The notes beneath the pieces are model-generated. The model saw only the letters and a list, made by a program, of their open reading frames with translations. It ran no database searches and was not told where the DNA came from. A stretch of DNA of 64,000 nucleotides, taken from positions 62,001 to 126,000 of the forward strand of contig NZ_BACI01000016.1 in the NCBI RefSeq assembly GCF_000225505.1. Direction: 5' to 3'. Below are positions 1 to 8,889 of the stretch, in pieces. The stretch's first letter is position 1. Every line of letters begins with the position of its first letter. The stretch is from Gordonia alkanivorans NBRC 16433 (GTDB lineage: Bacteria > Actinomycetota > Actinomycetes > Mycobacteriales > Mycobacteriaceae). The translations under genes were made by a program, and so were the position numbers.

Positions 1-3000
1 CGAATCCGAGGCTGTTGACGTCGATCAGGTCGCGCTGTTCGCGGATGGTGATCTCGATGCGGTCGGTGATCGCCGGGTCGAGCCGCAGGACGCCGTCCTT
101 GCCGACCTCACGGATCTGTTCGCCGGTGCCGAGATCGACGGCGACCTCGGTCGGGGTGGCCGGGTAGTCGCCCGGCGCAACGAGTTTCACTGATTCGACA
201 CGCTGCTCGGCGGGCAGGTGGACGACCAGGGTCGGCGTGGCGTCGTCGGCCGGCTCTTCGTCGTCCTCGCGATCCTCGGGCTTCTCCTCGTCGGGGATCT
301 GCGGCGCGGTCCACGTGGTGCCGGGGTCGCCGTCGACGGCCGCGGCCGGGCTGCCGCGGGGGTCGGTGACCGGTCGCGGTCCGGTGGCCGTCATGCCGCC
401 CGGTGTGGCGAGCAGTCGGTCGAGTGCGGCGCCGGGACGTGGCCGGAGAACGGCCGACGGGGTGACCGCGGTGTCCTGGGGAACCGACAGGGCGCGGCTG
501 AACACCGACGACGTCTCCGGTGACAGGCCGAGGCCCGGTGCGCAGCGGGTCTTCTCGCGAGCCGGATCGGCGACGCACCAGGCCCGCCCGTTGAGTTCGG
601 AGTACAGCAGCCACTGGGCGACGGTGGTGCCCGCCCCGAGTTCGGGCAGGACGACGCGGTGTCTGATCTGCAGCGGCGTGGAGGTGCGCAGGTTCGACAC
701 CTCCACCTCACCGAGGGCGAACTGGTTTCCGGCGGTGCCGTCCTCGGTGCGCAGGGCGCGGATCTGAATCCAACGGGTCGGGCCGCTCGGGGCGGTCACC
801 GTCGTCGGCTCACCCGGCTCGAGCCCCGACGCCACGGTGCTGCCGGCCTCCGTGGTGATCAGGACGCTGGTCACGTCCGAGCCGAGGGCCTTCGCGGTGG
901 TCAGCGACAACGCGAGATCCGTCTGGGGAGTGGTGAACCCGATCCGCATCCACCGGCCGACAGCCCCTTCGAGTCCGCCGCTGACCCAGGCCGTCTGGGG
1001 GTTGCCGTCGAAGGCCGCGGCGGGGGAGTTCGCCGGCGAGGTCTGTCCCGGTTGCACCGCGTCCGATGCCGAGCCCGACGTCGTGACCTCGATCTCGCCA
1101 CTCCGGTTGTCCAGCAGCCATTCCCCGCGGACGAGCGGCTGATCGTCGACCGGGTAGTCGGCGGCCGCGTTCTGCGTGCGCCGCGGGTCGTCGGCCGACC
1201 GGATGGCGGAGCTGTGGTCGTCGACCCGTCCGAAGTCGGTTTCGCGGTCGCTCGGGGTGTCGGTGACGATGAGTGGGCCGTCGGCGATCCCGGCGCGTCG
1301 GGCATCGGCGTCGAGCAGGACCGGTCCGAGAGGCGGAAGGCCTTGTCGTGCACGTACTTCGGCGAGCGCCGCGATGGCCTCCGGGCCGCCGGCCACGCGC
1401 GGGATGCCGCGCTCGTCGACGAGGAGGGGGCCGGTGCCGTCGAATCCCGTCGCCTCGACCGCATAGATCTGGACGGCGGGCATGGTGGGTCGCAAACCGT
1501 TGTCGCGCATCACGCCCCGGACGCTCGGCGGTCCGACCTGGGGACCGAACTGTGCCACCCGCGTCAAGCCGGGGGAGGTGTCGAGTGCCTGCTGCGCGAG
1601 GAGGGGTCGCGCGGACCGGGAGGTCTCGGGGTCGAGATCTGCGCGCAGCACGACGAAGCCCACGCCCTGCTGGGCGAGGGTCTCGGCCAGGCCGGGTGAC
1701 CCCCGGCCGGCGGCGATCTCGCGTTGCACGGAGTCGAGTGCGCGGATGGCTCCGGGCGGGGTCAGCGGGATGGCGTCGCGCACGGCCCACGGGGCGTCGG
1801 CGAGCGGTTGCAGGGGTTCGTCGCGGGTGAGACCCCACAGCTGATCGGCGAACGGCGCGCCCGGGACGACGAGGGCGCGCGCTGGTGGCGAGTCGTCGGG
1901 GCGAGCGCTGTGTTCGGACAACCAGTCCGCGGTCTGCTTCCAGTGGTTCGGGATCGCGGTGTAGGTACCGGCGGGAGCGAGCTGACCGGTCCAGATGAGC
2001 GACCCGGCGCCGATGACCGCCACCAGCAGCACGATGGCCGCGGCCACCGGGCGGGATCGCTGGGGATGTGCGAAGGCCGAGAGTGTCTCCCGAACGGAGA
2101 CGGTGCCGGGCAACGGGACCCGTGCCAGCAGGTGCGCGACACCGAGTACCAGCGGGATGCGGATGAAGGGTTCGAACTTGTGGATGTTGCGCAGCGGCGC
2201 ACCCGAACCGTCGAGGAACACCCGGATCTGCTCGGCGATCGGCGACCCGAGACCCCCGGCGAAGCCGACACACATGACCACCAGGCCCACGCCCAGGATC
2301 GCCACGAGGCGACCGCGGAACGGCATGTGCCGCATGCACAGACCGGCGAGCCCCGCAGCGGCGATCGTGCCGGTGGCCAGTACCGCGGCCGGTTGGGTGA
2401 CGAGGACCGCGCCGGCGACACGCTCGGTCGAGACGAACGGGGTCCACGAGCTCGCGCCGCGCATGACCTCGGTCAGCGACGTCCACTGCGTCGTGACGCG
2501 GGCGGACTCGATGTAATCCAGGAAGGGCGGGCTGACGCGGGACAAGATGAGCAGCGGGACGATCCACCACGCGCACGCCAGGAACAGGCCCAGGGCGGTC
2601 CAGGCACCGAAGCGCCACCAGCGGCGGTCTCGTGGCCGGTGCAGAAGCCACCACATGGCCGCGACGCCGAGCGCGGCGGCCGTGGCGACCGCGTTCACCG
2701 CACCCATCAGGGCGACGGCAGCCGCTGACCGTGCGGCCTCCCGCCAGAGCGGCCGACCATCGGAGGCAGAGGCGTCGAGCGCCCGGATCACCGGCAGCAG
2801 GACCCAGGGCGCCAGCATCATCGGCAGTGTCTCCGACGAGATCGAGCCGAGGGTGGTGAGGACGCGCGGACTCAGGACGAAGACGACGCCCGCGAAGATC
2901 CGCGACGCCGGTGAGCCCAGTCGCAACGCCTCCGCGACACGCACGATGCCGACGAAGCCGACGGTGAGGAGCAACGCCCACCACAACCGCTGGACGATCC

Positions 3001-3226
3001 AGGGCGGGACCGACAGCAGATCACCGAGGGCGAAGAAGGCGCCGTGCGGGAAGAAGTATCCGTACGCCTGGTTCTGGACCTGCCCCATCGGGGCATTCGG
3101 GGTCCACAGGTGCGCCGCCCGCGCGAGGAACCCGAGCGGGTTCGCCGTCAGGTCGAGCTTGGTGTCGGCGGCGATCTGGCCCGTCGACTGCAGCAGGCAG
3201 ACGATCAGCGCGATCGCGGCAGCCAC
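1..3226 (-). CDS. aftD: Arabinofuranosyltransferase AftD, 3' end beyond window
   Basis: Membrane GT-C glycosyltransferase that adds alpha-(1->3)-linked D-arabinofuranose while arabinogalactan and lipoarabinomannan are built, using decaprenylphosphoryl-arabinose. The N-terminal region contains QSTGQIAADTKLDLTANPL and GQVQNQAYGYFFPHG, which closely match mycobacterial AftD, followed by hydrophobic segments. About 1075 codons are in the window and the family runs to about 1400, so the C-terminus lies past base 1. The visible distal part (around 1-300) is soluble-looking beta-rich sequence after an acidic linker at about 240-300. The start is uncertain. I chose the GTG at 3226, but the frame stays open to 3295, and a CTG near 3283 would give a fuller N-terminus. 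The DUF2613 gene just upstream matches the Rv0236A-aftD arrangement. Confidence 0.88.
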   Translation of the reverse strand, partial: MAAAIALIVCLLQSTGQIAADTKLDLTANPLGFLARAAHLWTPNAPMGQVQNQAYGYFFPHGAFFALGDLLSVPPWIVQRLWWALLLTVGFVGIVRVAEALRLGSPASRIFAGVVFVLSPRVLTTLGSISSETLPMMLAPWVLLPVIRALDASASDGRPLWREAARSAAAVALMGAVNAVATAAALGVAAMWWLLHRPRDRRWWRFGAWTALGLFLACAWWIVPLLILSRVSPPFLDYIESARVTTQWTSLTEVMRGASSWTPFVSTERVAGAVLVTQPAAVLATGTIAAAGLAGLCMRHMPFRGRLVAILGVGLVVMCVGFAGGLGSPIAEQIRVFLDGSGAPLRNIHKFEPFIRIPLVLGVAHLLARVPLPGTVSVRETLSAFAHPQRSRPVAAAIVLLVAVIGAGSLIWTGQLAPAGTYTAIPNHWKQTADWLSEHSARPDDSPPARALVVPGAPFADQLWGLTRDEPLQPLADAPWAVRDAIPLTPPGAIRALDSVQREIAAGRGSPGLAETLAQQGVGFVVLRADLDPETSRSARPLLAQQALDTSPGLTRVAQFGPQVGPPSVRGVMRDNGLRPTMPAVQIYAVEATGFDGTGPLLVDERGIPRVAGGPEAIAALAEVRARQGLPPLGPVLLDADARRAGIADGPLIVTDTPSDRETDFGRVDDHSSAIRSADDPRRTQNAAADYPVDDQPLVRGEWLLDNRSGEIEVTTSGSASDAVQPGQTSPANSPAAAFDGNPQTAWVSGGLEGAVGRWMRIGFTTPQTDLALSLTTAKALGSDVTSVLITTEAGSTVASGLEPGEPTTVTAPSGPTRWIQIRALRTEDGTAGNQFALGEVEVSNLRTSTPLQIRHRVVLPELGAGTTVAQWLLYSELNGRAWCVADPAREKTRCAPGLGLSPETSSVFSRALSVPQDTAVTPSAVLRPRPGAALDRLLATPGGMTATGPRPVTDPRGSPAAAVDGDPGTTWTAPQIPDEEKPEDREDDEEPADDATPTLVVHLPAEQRVESVKLVAPGDYPATPTEVAVDLGTGEQIREVGKDGVLRLDPAITDRIEITIREQRDLIDVNSLGF

Positions 3227-3332
3227 ACCGATCCCACGTGCCGACAGGACACCTGTGGAAGCGGTGGTCGATGTACTACTCAGTTGCTGCTGCCGTCAGA
3301 AGGGCCCCGACGCCGAGCATCGGGGGCGGGCG

Positions 3333-3533
3333 TCAGTTGGTCTCGCCCGCGCCGCCGCGCGATCCGTAGTCGACCGAACCCTGGACGAATCCGCTGTTCG
3401 GATTGATGTTGTTCAGGTCCGTCGACGGGCTGTTCTCGGAGGCGAGGAACCCGCCGAGGAACACCGCGCCGAGTCCCACCAGGATGCCGGCCACTCCGGC
3501 GACGGCGCCGGCCACAAGGCGGTTGTTTGTCAT
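3333..3533 (-). CDS. DUF2613 small membrane protein (Rv0236A-like)
   Basis: A 66-residue protein with one N-terminal hydrophobic segment (residues 6-30, AGAVAGVAGILVGLGAVFLG) followed by a short polar tail, so it is a signal-anchored or secreted microprotein of unknown function. It precedes aftD on the same strand, as in mycobacteria, with about 110 nt to the aftD start. A TAGTTT box at 3541-3546 lies 7 nt upstream of the ATG, so the mRNA is probably leaderless and may run on into aftD. The identity rests on size, topology and neighbourhood. A role in arabinan assembly is only inferred. Confidence 0.8.
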   Translation of the reverse strand: MTNNRLVAGAVAGVAGILVGLGAVFLGGFLASENSPSTDLNNINPNSGFVQGSVDYGSRGGAGETN

Positions 3534-3540
3534 GGCGAAG

Positions 3541-3546
3541 AAACTA
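3541..3546 (-). promoter_or_regulatory. Leaderless -10 box (TAGTTT) of the DUF2613 gene
   Basis: TAGTTT on the minus strand is followed by 7 nt and then the ATG at 3533. No ribosome binding site is present. Confidence 0.5.
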
Positions 3547-3613
3547 CCATCGCGCGGTGTCTCACCTCGGTGTCACCCGCGCATGTCCGGCGGTTCGGGC
3601 ACGGGTTTCGACA

Positions 3614-4336
3614 TCAGCGGCGCGAGCGGACCTTCGCCAGCGTGCGATCCCACAGCAGTTGGGTGCTCAGTTTCAGCACCTCTGGCTTGTGGACGTCGCG
3701 GCTGAGCAGCAGCGTCGACGCCGTGATCGTGCCGGCCGACGCCTTCGACCGGTGGCCGGAGTCCAGATGCGGTTGCGGGTCGTATTCGATGGCGAGCTGG
3801 ATCGCCTCGGCCTTCTTCGTCCCGGCGATCTCGTCGGCGAGCCACAGCGCGAGGTCGATGCCGGCGGAGACACCGGCCGCGGTCACGATGCGTTCGTCGG
3901 GGCCGGCGCGCACGATGCGCTCGTCCGGCACCGCGGTCACGCCGTAGAGGGACAGCGCGGCCAACGACGACCAGTGGGTGGTCGCGCGGAGACCGTCCAG
4001 CAGCCCGGCGGCAGCCAGGACCACCGAGCCGGTGCAGACCGACGTCGTCCATTGCGCGCCCGGGCTGACAGCACGCAGCCAGTCCAGGAGCTTCTCGTCC
4101 TTCGCCGCGCCGAAACACCCCGGGCCGCCGGGGACGAGGATCAGATCGGGTGACGGCGTCTCGTCGAACGAATGCGTCGCACCGATGAGGAGAACACCGG
4201 AATCGGCGACGACCGGTCCGGCCTCGTGCGTGACGAACCGGACCTCCGCGTCGGGAAGCATGCGCAGCACCTCGTAGGGGCCGATGAGGTCGAGGGCGGT
4301 GAACCGCGGGTAGAGGACGATCGCGATCTGCGTCAT
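3614..4336 (-). CDS. DJ-1/PfpI family protein
   Basis: A 240-residue single-domain GATase1-like protein of the DJ-1/PfpI superfamily. The nucleophile elbow is visible as TTSVCTGSVVLAAAGLLDG (Cys near residue 100), preceded by the acidic strand LILVPGGPG. The branch resembles isonitrile-hydratase-like proteins and the sensor half of GlxA regulators, but no AraC domain is attached. Substrate is unknown. It lies 37 nt downstream of a GlxA-type regulator on the same strand and is probably cotranscribed with it, which suggests a shared physiological signal. Confidence 0.78.
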   Translation of the reverse strand: MTQIAIVLYPRFTALDLIGPYEVLRMLPDAEVRFVTHEAGPVVADSGVLLIGATHSFDETPSPDLILVPGGPGCFGAAKDEKLLDWLRAVSPGAQWTTSVCTGSVVLAAAGLLDGLRATTHWSSLAALSLYGVTAVPDERIVRAGPDERIVTAAGVSAGIDLALWLADEIAGTKKAEAIQLAIEYDPQPHLDSGHRSKASAGTITASTLLLSRDVHKPEVLKLSTQLLWDRTLAKVRSRR

Positions 4337-4373
4337 GGGTGTGCCTGTCTGTTCGGTGATGGTGGTGCGGTGG

Positions 4374-5339
4374 TCAGCGAAAGGTCTTGCGATAGTGGTC
4401 GGGGGAGACGCCGAGGCGTCGGATGAACGTGCGGCGCAACGACTCCGAGGAGCCGAATCCGCAGCGCGCGGCGATCACCGGCATGGTGTCGGAGGATTCG
4501 GTCAATGCACGGCGAGCCGCGTCGGTGCGGACCCGCTCGATGTAGTCGCTGGGCGGTTCGCCGGTCTCCTCGGTGAAGACGCGGGAGAAATGGCGAGGAC
4601 TCATCGCGGCTTCCTGCGCGAGGTCGTGAAGCCGGTGGGGCAGTCCGGGTTCGGCCTCGATGCGTTGCTGCGCATCGCGGATCACGTCGCGGCGCGCCCG
4701 TGGCATCCACACCGGCGGAGCGAACTGGCTCTGCCCGCCGGGGCGCCGCATGTAGAGGACCAGCCAGCGGGCGACCAGCTGGGCGAGCTCGGTGCCATGG
4801 TCCTCTTCGACGACGGCGAGGGCGAGGTCGATGCCCGCGGTGACGCCGGCCGACGTCCAGACGTGATCGGAGCTGCGGACGAACAGCGCCTCGGCGTCGA
4901 CCTGCACCGTCGGGTATCGCTCGGCGAGGTGCTCGGCCATGGCCCAGTGCGTCGCCGCGCGCCGGCCGTCGAGGAGACCGGCCTCGGCGGCCAGGAAGGC
5001 GCCGTTGCAGACGCTGATGACGCGCCGCGCCCGGGTGGCCGCCTCCCGAATCCACTCGATGAGTTCGGCGTCGTCGACGGCCCGGTGGACGCCCATGCCG
5101 CCGGGCAGCAGCAGGGTGTCGACGAGTTCGGCGGGGTCTGGCAGTACGTGGGCGACGAACTGCAGTCCGACGCCGGTGTCGATCGGCTGCCCGTGCTGCG
5201 ACACCAACCGCAGGTCATAGGTGACGGGCGACCCCTGATCACGCAGGGCGATCGACGCGGTCGTGAAGACGTCGGCCGGTCCCGTCACGTCGAGCGACTG
5301 CACCCCGGGGAACCCGAGAACCAGCACGGTTCGTGTCAT
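4374..5339 (-). CDS. GlxA-type AraC regulator with DJ-1/PfpI domain
   Basis: A 321-residue regulator. The N-terminal half is a DJ-1/PfpI-like domain (VLVLGFPGVQSLDVTGPADV at the start, elbow VISVCNGAFLAAEAGLLDG). The C-terminal part is an AraC-type double helix-turn-helix (AMSPRHFSRVFTEETG, then RCGFGSSESLRRTFIRRLG). In this family the first domain acts as ligand-sensing and dimerising module. I chose the ATG at 5339, preceded by AGGATGAG, rather than an upstream in-frame codon at 5384. The next gene is a stand-alone DJ-1/PfpI protein, so the pair may respond to the same ligand. The ligand and DNA target cannot be seen. Confidence 0.82.
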   Translation of the reverse strand: MTRTVLVLGFPGVQSLDVTGPADVFTTASIALRDQGSPVTYDLRLVSQHGQPIDTGVGLQFVAHVLPDPAELVDTLLLPGGMGVHRAVDDAELIEWIREAATRARRVISVCNGAFLAAEAGLLDGRRAATHWAMAEHLAERYPTVQVDAEALFVRSSDHVWTSAGVTAGIDLALAVVEEDHGTELAQLVARWLVLYMRRPGGQSQFAPPVWMPRARRDVIRDAQQRIEAEPGLPHRLHDLAQEAAMSPRHFSRVFTEETGEPPSDYIERVRTDAARRALTESSDTMPVIAARCGFGSSESLRRTFIRRLGVSPDHYRKTFR

Positions 5340-5406
5340 GAGCTCATCCTGGCCGACACGGCTCACGTCGTCCAGGTCATGCATCCCACACTTGAGGACA
5401 TCGGGA

Positions 5407-5964
5407 CTAGAGCGTCAGCTCTGGTTCCCGCTCGCACTTGGCCGGGACGATGAACACCGGTCGATGGCAGTGTTTGAGGACGCGTTCGGCGACGCTGGAC
5501 CGCAGCAATGCCTTGAGGCCCGACGCCCCGCGGGTCCCGGTGACGAGCAGATCGACGTCGAGTGCCTCGGCGGCGGCGACGAGAGCGCCCCACACCGTCG
5601 ACTCGACCTCGACGAGCGTGCCCTTCGTCGACAGGCCGCATTCGCGGGCCAGAGCCACGCCGCGTTCGTTGATCTTCGCGGCCTCGTCCTCGAGGGCGCG
5701 GTCGACCCCGGCGTCGAGTTGCGTGTCGACGAACGGCTGCATGCCGCCGGCGAGGGTGGACATCCGGGCGGGTGTCATGCCGCCGGGTTGCCAGGCGGTG
5801 ACGACGACGGCGGATTCGGCGCGCAGGAAGTGTCCGGCATAACGGATCGCACGATCGGCGTTCGGTGAGCCGTCGTAGGCGATCATCAACGTCTGTCCGG
5901 CGCGATTGGCACCGCGACCGCTGGGGGCGGTCGCGGACCCGGCCGAGATGGACCCCACGTCCAT
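5407..5964 (-). CDS. Universal stress protein (UspA family)
   Basis: A 185-residue cytosolic single-domain Usp. It has the beta1 motif LMIAYDGSPNADRAI (about residues 25-40) and the nucleotide-loop region LLVTGTRGASGLKALLRSSV (G-x-R-G-x2-G...GSV type, consistent with ATP binding). The first 25 residues are a low-complexity extension. A TAACCT box 6 nt upstream of the ATG supports this start as leaderless, although an internal ATG at 5886 would give a more typical length. It is divergent from lpqI, with only 29 nt between the two starts. Confidence 0.82.
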   Translation of the reverse strand: MDVGSISAGSATAPSGRGANRAGQTLMIAYDGSPNADRAIRYAGHFLRAESAVVVTAWQPGGMTPARMSTLAGGMQPFVDTQLDAGVDRALEDEAAKINERGVALARECGLSTKGTLVEVESTVWGALVAAAEALDVDLLVTGTRGASGLKALLRSSVAERVLKHCHRPVFIVPAKCEREPELTL

Positions 5965-5970
5965 TTGCTC

Positions 5971-5976
5971 AGGTTA
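5971..5976 (-). promoter_or_regulatory. Leaderless -10 box (TAACCT) of the usp gene
   Basis: TAACCT on the minus strand lies 6 nt before the ATG at 5964, inside the 29-nt gap to the divergent lpqI start. Confidence 0.45.
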
Positions 5977-5993
5977 CATGCCAGACTCGAGCC

Positions 5994-7193
5994 ATGGGCC
6001 CAACTCGACGACCTCGCTGGATTCGGAACGCGCTGACGACTGCGACGGTCGCGGCATTGAGTCTCGGTCTCGCCGCGTGTGATTCGTCGACGCCCGAATC
6101 CGCGCCGCCCACACCGTCCGCGTACGCCTCGCCCTCGGCCTCGCCGTCGTCGGTGTCCGCGACGACCACTCCTGTCGCAAACGCTTGTGGCGCGGAACAA
6201 CTCGCGAAGCTCACGCTGCGGCAGAAGCTGGCCCAGCTGATCGTCGTGGGTGTCACGGGCGCCGGCGACGCGCAGCAGATCGTGGAGGACGAGCAGATCG
6301 GCGGGATCTTCGTCGGGAGCTGGACCGACAAGGCGATCCTGACGAGTGGTGCGGCATCACGGATCTCGCAGAACTCGTCGATCCCGTTGATGGTCACGGT
6401 CGACCAGGAGGGCGGTCGGGTGTCGCGGCTGTCGTCGCTCGGCATCGACCACGCCTCCCCTCGTGAACTCGCACAGACGAAGACGCCCGCGCAGGTGAAG
6501 GAGATCGCCGCCGGCGTCGGCCGTCAGCTCAAGGATCTCGGCGTCACCGTCGACTTCGCACCGGTCGCCGACGTCAGCGACGAGTCGGACAACGAGGTCA
6601 TCGGCGACCGTTCGTTCAGCAACGACCCGGCCGTCGTCACCGAGTACGCGGCCGCCTACGCCGCGGGGCTCGCCGAGGCCGGAATCACGCCGGTGTACAA
6701 GCACTTTCCCGGTCACGGTCACGGCTCGGGCGATTCGCACCTCGGCGTGGTGACCGTGCCGTCGCTCGCCGAACTGCAGACCAGCGACCTCGTACCGTTC
6801 CGCAATCTGCTGCGCGATCCCGGGACCGCCGGCGTCATGGTCGGCCACCTCGTCGTGCCCGGGCTGACCGAGGGACTGCCGGCGTCGATCAGCCGGCCGG
6901 CCATCCAGATGCTGCGCACGGGGGAGGGCTACAGCGGACCGCGCTACAACGGCGTGATCTTCTCCGACGACCTGTCGGGCATGGCGGCGATCAGTCAGCG
7001 CTACCCGATCGAGCAGGCCGTGGAGAAGTTCATCCTCGCCGGCGGCGACGTCGCCCTGTGGCTGTCCACCGACCGCGTCTCGTCGGTGCTCGACAATCTG
7101 GAGGGCGCGGTCAAGCGCGGACGCCTTGCGCCTGCACGCCTCGACGCGAAGGTGATCCGCGTCCTCCGGTCCAAGGGTGTCGTCACCTGCTGA
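5994..7193 (+). CDS. lpqI: Lipoprotein GH3 beta-N-acetylglucosaminidase LpqI
   Basis: A 399-residue glycoside hydrolase family 3 enzyme of the NagZ type. It releases N-acetylglucosamine from muropeptide-derived disaccharides outside the membrane. A signal peptide ends in the lipobox LSLGLAAC, then comes a Ser/Pro/Thr linker, then the catalytic (beta/alpha)8 domain. The NagZ catalytic His-loop motif KHFPGHGHGSGDSH and the nucleophile region GVIFSDDLSGM are both visible. The start at 5994 gives a normal signal peptide; longer in-frame starts would add Arg-rich non-coding sequence. Position between aftD and a TetR gene matches Rv0237. It likely acts in peptidoglycan recycling. Confidence 0.88.
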   Translation: MGPTRRPRWIRNALTTATVAALSLGLAACDSSTPESAPPTPSAYASPSASPSSVSATTTPVANACGAEQLAKLTLRQKLAQLIVVGVTGAGDAQQIVEDEQIGGIFVGSWTDKAILTSGAASRISQNSSIPLMVTVDQEGGRVSRLSSLGIDHASPRELAQTKTPAQVKEIAAGVGRQLKDLGVTVDFAPVADVSDESDNEVIGDRSFSNDPAVVTEYAAAYAAGLAEAGITPVYKHFPGHGHGSGDSHLGVVTVPSLAELQTSDLVPFRNLLRDPGTAGVMVGHLVVPGLTEGLPASISRPAIQMLRTGEGYSGPRYNGVIFSDDLSGMAAISQRYPIEQAVEKFILAGGDVALWLSTDRVSSVLDNLEGAVKRGRLAPARLDAKVIRVLRSKGVVTC

Positions 7194-7224
7194 GTAATCT
7201 GTCCTCAGCAACCCGAGCGAACGT

Positions 7225-7248
7225 TAAACTTACCGCTTGGTAAGTTTA
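7225..7248. promoter_or_regulatory. Perfect 10-bp inverted repeat, TetR operator candidate
   Basis: TAAACTTACC, spacer GCTT, GGTAAGTTTA: a perfect palindrome with a 4-nt spacer, 45 nt upstream of the tetR start. A probable -10 (TATCGT) lies just downstream. Related sites with the same spacing lie at 10288-10303 and 17744-17759. Autoregulation by the adjacent TetR is the simplest reading. Confidence 0.75.
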
Positions 7249-7292
7249 TTGGGTATCGTCGTTCGGACACGACAGCGAGGATGGAGTTGGCC

Positions 7293-7895
7293 ATGTCGGG
7301 CGGAACCAAGCGCCTGCCGCGCGCAGTGCGTGAGCAGCAGATGCTCGACGCCGCCGTGAAGGTGTTCGCGCAGAACGGTTTCCGCGAGACCTCGATGGAT
7401 GCCATCGCGTCCGAGGCGCAGATCTCCAAGCCGATGCTGTACCTGTACTACGGCTCCAAGGAGGAGCTGTTCAGCGCCTGCATCGCCCGTGAGTCCGGAC
7501 TCTTCATCGACGCGATGAGCGTCGGCTTCGACCCGTCACTCACCCAGCGCGAGCAGGCCGTCACCGTCATCCGTGAGTTCCTCCGCTTCGTGCACGAGAA
7601 CCGCGAGTCGTGGCGTGTGCTGTACCGCGTCGCGATCGGGACCGCGAGCTTCGCCGGCATCGTCTCCGACAGTCGCCAGCGCGTGACGGAGATGGTCGCC
7701 GCGCTCATCAAGGCCGGCACCACCGTGGAGACCGCCGGCGACATCGACTTCGAGCTCACCGCCGTCGCCATCGTCGGCGCCTGCGAGGCGGTCGCCGACC
7801 GAATCACCGAGGGTGACGTCGACCTCGAGAAGGCCACCAACATGCTCGTCGGCATCGCCTGGCGCGGCCTGAAGGGTGTCGGTACCGACATCTGA
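7293..7895 (+). CDS. TetR family regulator (Rv0238-like)
   Basis: A 200-residue TetR regulator. The N-terminal helix-turn-helix spans about residues 10-55 (AVKVFAQNGFRETSMDAIA, then ISKPMLYLYYGSKEELF), followed by a helical ligand-binding domain. I chose the ATG at 7293 because GGAG lies 6 nt before it; an ATG at 7281 has no properly spaced site. It sits between lpqI and the htdX-fabG4 operon as Rv0238 does. Matching palindromes before this gene, fabG4/fadA2 and fadE5 suggest it controls acyl-chain metabolism genes, with an acyl-CoA-like effector as a plausible but unproven ligand. Confidence 0.88.
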   Translation: MSGGTKRLPRAVREQQMLDAAVKVFAQNGFRETSMDAIASEAQISKPMLYLYYGSKEELFSACIARESGLFIDAMSVGFDPSLTQREQAVTVIREFLRFVHENRESWRVLYRVAIGTASFAGIVSDSRQRVTEMVAALIKAGTTVETAGDIDFELTAVAIVGACEAVADRITEGDVDLEKATNMLVGIAWRGLKGVGTDI

Positions 7896-7902
7896 GGCTT
7901 GG

Positions 7903-7936
7903 CCCTGAGTAGCGAGCTTGCGAGCGTATCGAAGGG
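7903..7936. repeat. Short palindromic dispersed element, copy 1
   Basis: CCCTGAGTAGCGAGC...TATCGAAGGG, just after the tetR stop codon. It shares the CCTGAG start and TCGAAGG end with elements at 30711 and 51122, though its middle differs. It reads like an intergenic palindromic repeat of actinobacterial chromosomes. Confidence 0.5.
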
Positions 7937-7945
7937 CGCTCACAC

Positions 7946-7988
7946 GATCCGTTCCCGCTCACGCGAATGGGGTGAGCGGGAACGGATC
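7946..7988. terminator. Bidirectional terminator between tetR and htdX
   Basis: Perfect 16-bp stem GATCCGTTCCCGCTCA / TGAGCGGGAACGGATC with an 11-nt loop, between two convergent genes. The flanks can extend the stem to about 7939-7996. Confidence 0.75.
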
Positions 7989-8001
7989 TCGTGAGCGAAA
8001 A

Positions 8002-8889
8002 TCAGCCCTTCCGCGTCGTCGCGGTGAGGTGGGGGAATCCCTTGCGACGGTCGCGGATCGCGATGTCGAAGTTGCCCTCGCCGTCGATGCGGCGGGTGTA
8101 GAGGTTCACCTTGGCGGGCAGCAGGATCGGCTTGCCGAACTTGACGTCGTAGGTGACCGCGCCGGGCAGCTGGGCCTCGACGTTTGCGATTGCCGCTGCG
8201 GCGCTCCACATCCCGTGGGCAATCGCCTTGGGGAAGCCGAAGGCCTTGGCGGTCAGGTTCGCCATGTGGATCGGGTTGCGGTCGCCCGATGCGGCGGCGT
8301 ACTCGCGGATGCGTCCCAGGTCCACGGACAGAACCGAATCCGGCGGCGGCGGGGTCTTCGACTTCGGTTCGGGACCGCGCGGCTCGTCGGACAGGCTGGT
8401 CCGCTGCTGCTTGAGGAACGTCGCCGTCTGCGTCGTCACCAGCTCGGTGCCGACGCTGATCTCGCTGATGACGTCGACGAGGATGCCCTTGCGGTGCTCC
8501 CGCAGGTTCTCCGCGTGGGTCTCGATGGACAGCGGCTCGCCGACCTCGATCGGACGCTTCCGCTCGATCTTGTTCGTCATGTGGACCGAACCGATTGCAC
8601 CGAACGGGAACTCGTCCGACGTCAGCAGCTTCATGACCACCGGGAACTGCAGCACGAACGGGTACGTCACCGGCAGGGTGGCGCCGAAGCGCTGACCGGT
8701 TGCATGGCAGTACGCCTGCAGCGCAGCGGGATCGACGCGGACGCCCTCGAGCCGGTAGTGAGTGTCGGGCAGCGGCGCGTCGGCCGGGACGCGGGCCGGC
8801 TTGCCGACGCCCGGCAGCATCCCGGTGACGGCCTTGCCGTACAGCTCGCCGGTGCCGGGGGCGCCGGGAAGAGTGATCGTCTTACCCAT
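8002..8889 (-). CDS. htdX: 3-hydroxyacyl-thioester dehydratase HtdX
   Basis: A 295-residue MaoC/hotdog-fold (R)-3-hydroxyacyl-thioester dehydratase with two hotdog units. The hydratase motif is in the C-terminal half (AAASGDRNPIHMANLTAKAFGFPKAIAHG shortened here to SGDRNPIHM and the following Gly-rich turn). It converts 3-hydroxyacyl thioesters to trans-2-enoyl thioesters in the reductive or oxidative direction. The ATG at 8889 overlaps the fabG4 stop (TGATG), so the two are translationally coupled: ketoreduction by FabG4 then dehydration by HtdX. Order matches Rv0241c-Rv0242c. Confidence 0.87.
   Translation of the reverse strand: MGKTITLPGAPGTGELYGKAVTGMLPGVGKPARVPADAPLPDTHYRLEGVRVDPAALQAYCHATGQRFGATLPVTYPFVLQFPVVMKLLTSDEFPFGAIGSVHMTNKIERKRPIEVGEPLSIETHAENLREHRKGILVDVISEISVGTELVTTQTATFLKQQRTSLSDEPRGPEPKSKTPPPPDSVLSVDLGRIREYAAASGDRNPIHMANLTAKAFGFPKAIAHGMWSAAAAIANVEAQLPGAVTYDVKFGKPILLPAKVNLYTRRIDGEGNFDIAIRDRRKGFPHLTATTRKG

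Noticed and set aside
810-2984. 724-codon minus-strand open frame inside the aftD region
   Set aside because: Arg-rich; the adjacent frame, open from 3295 to the window edge, encodes recognisable AftD sequence.
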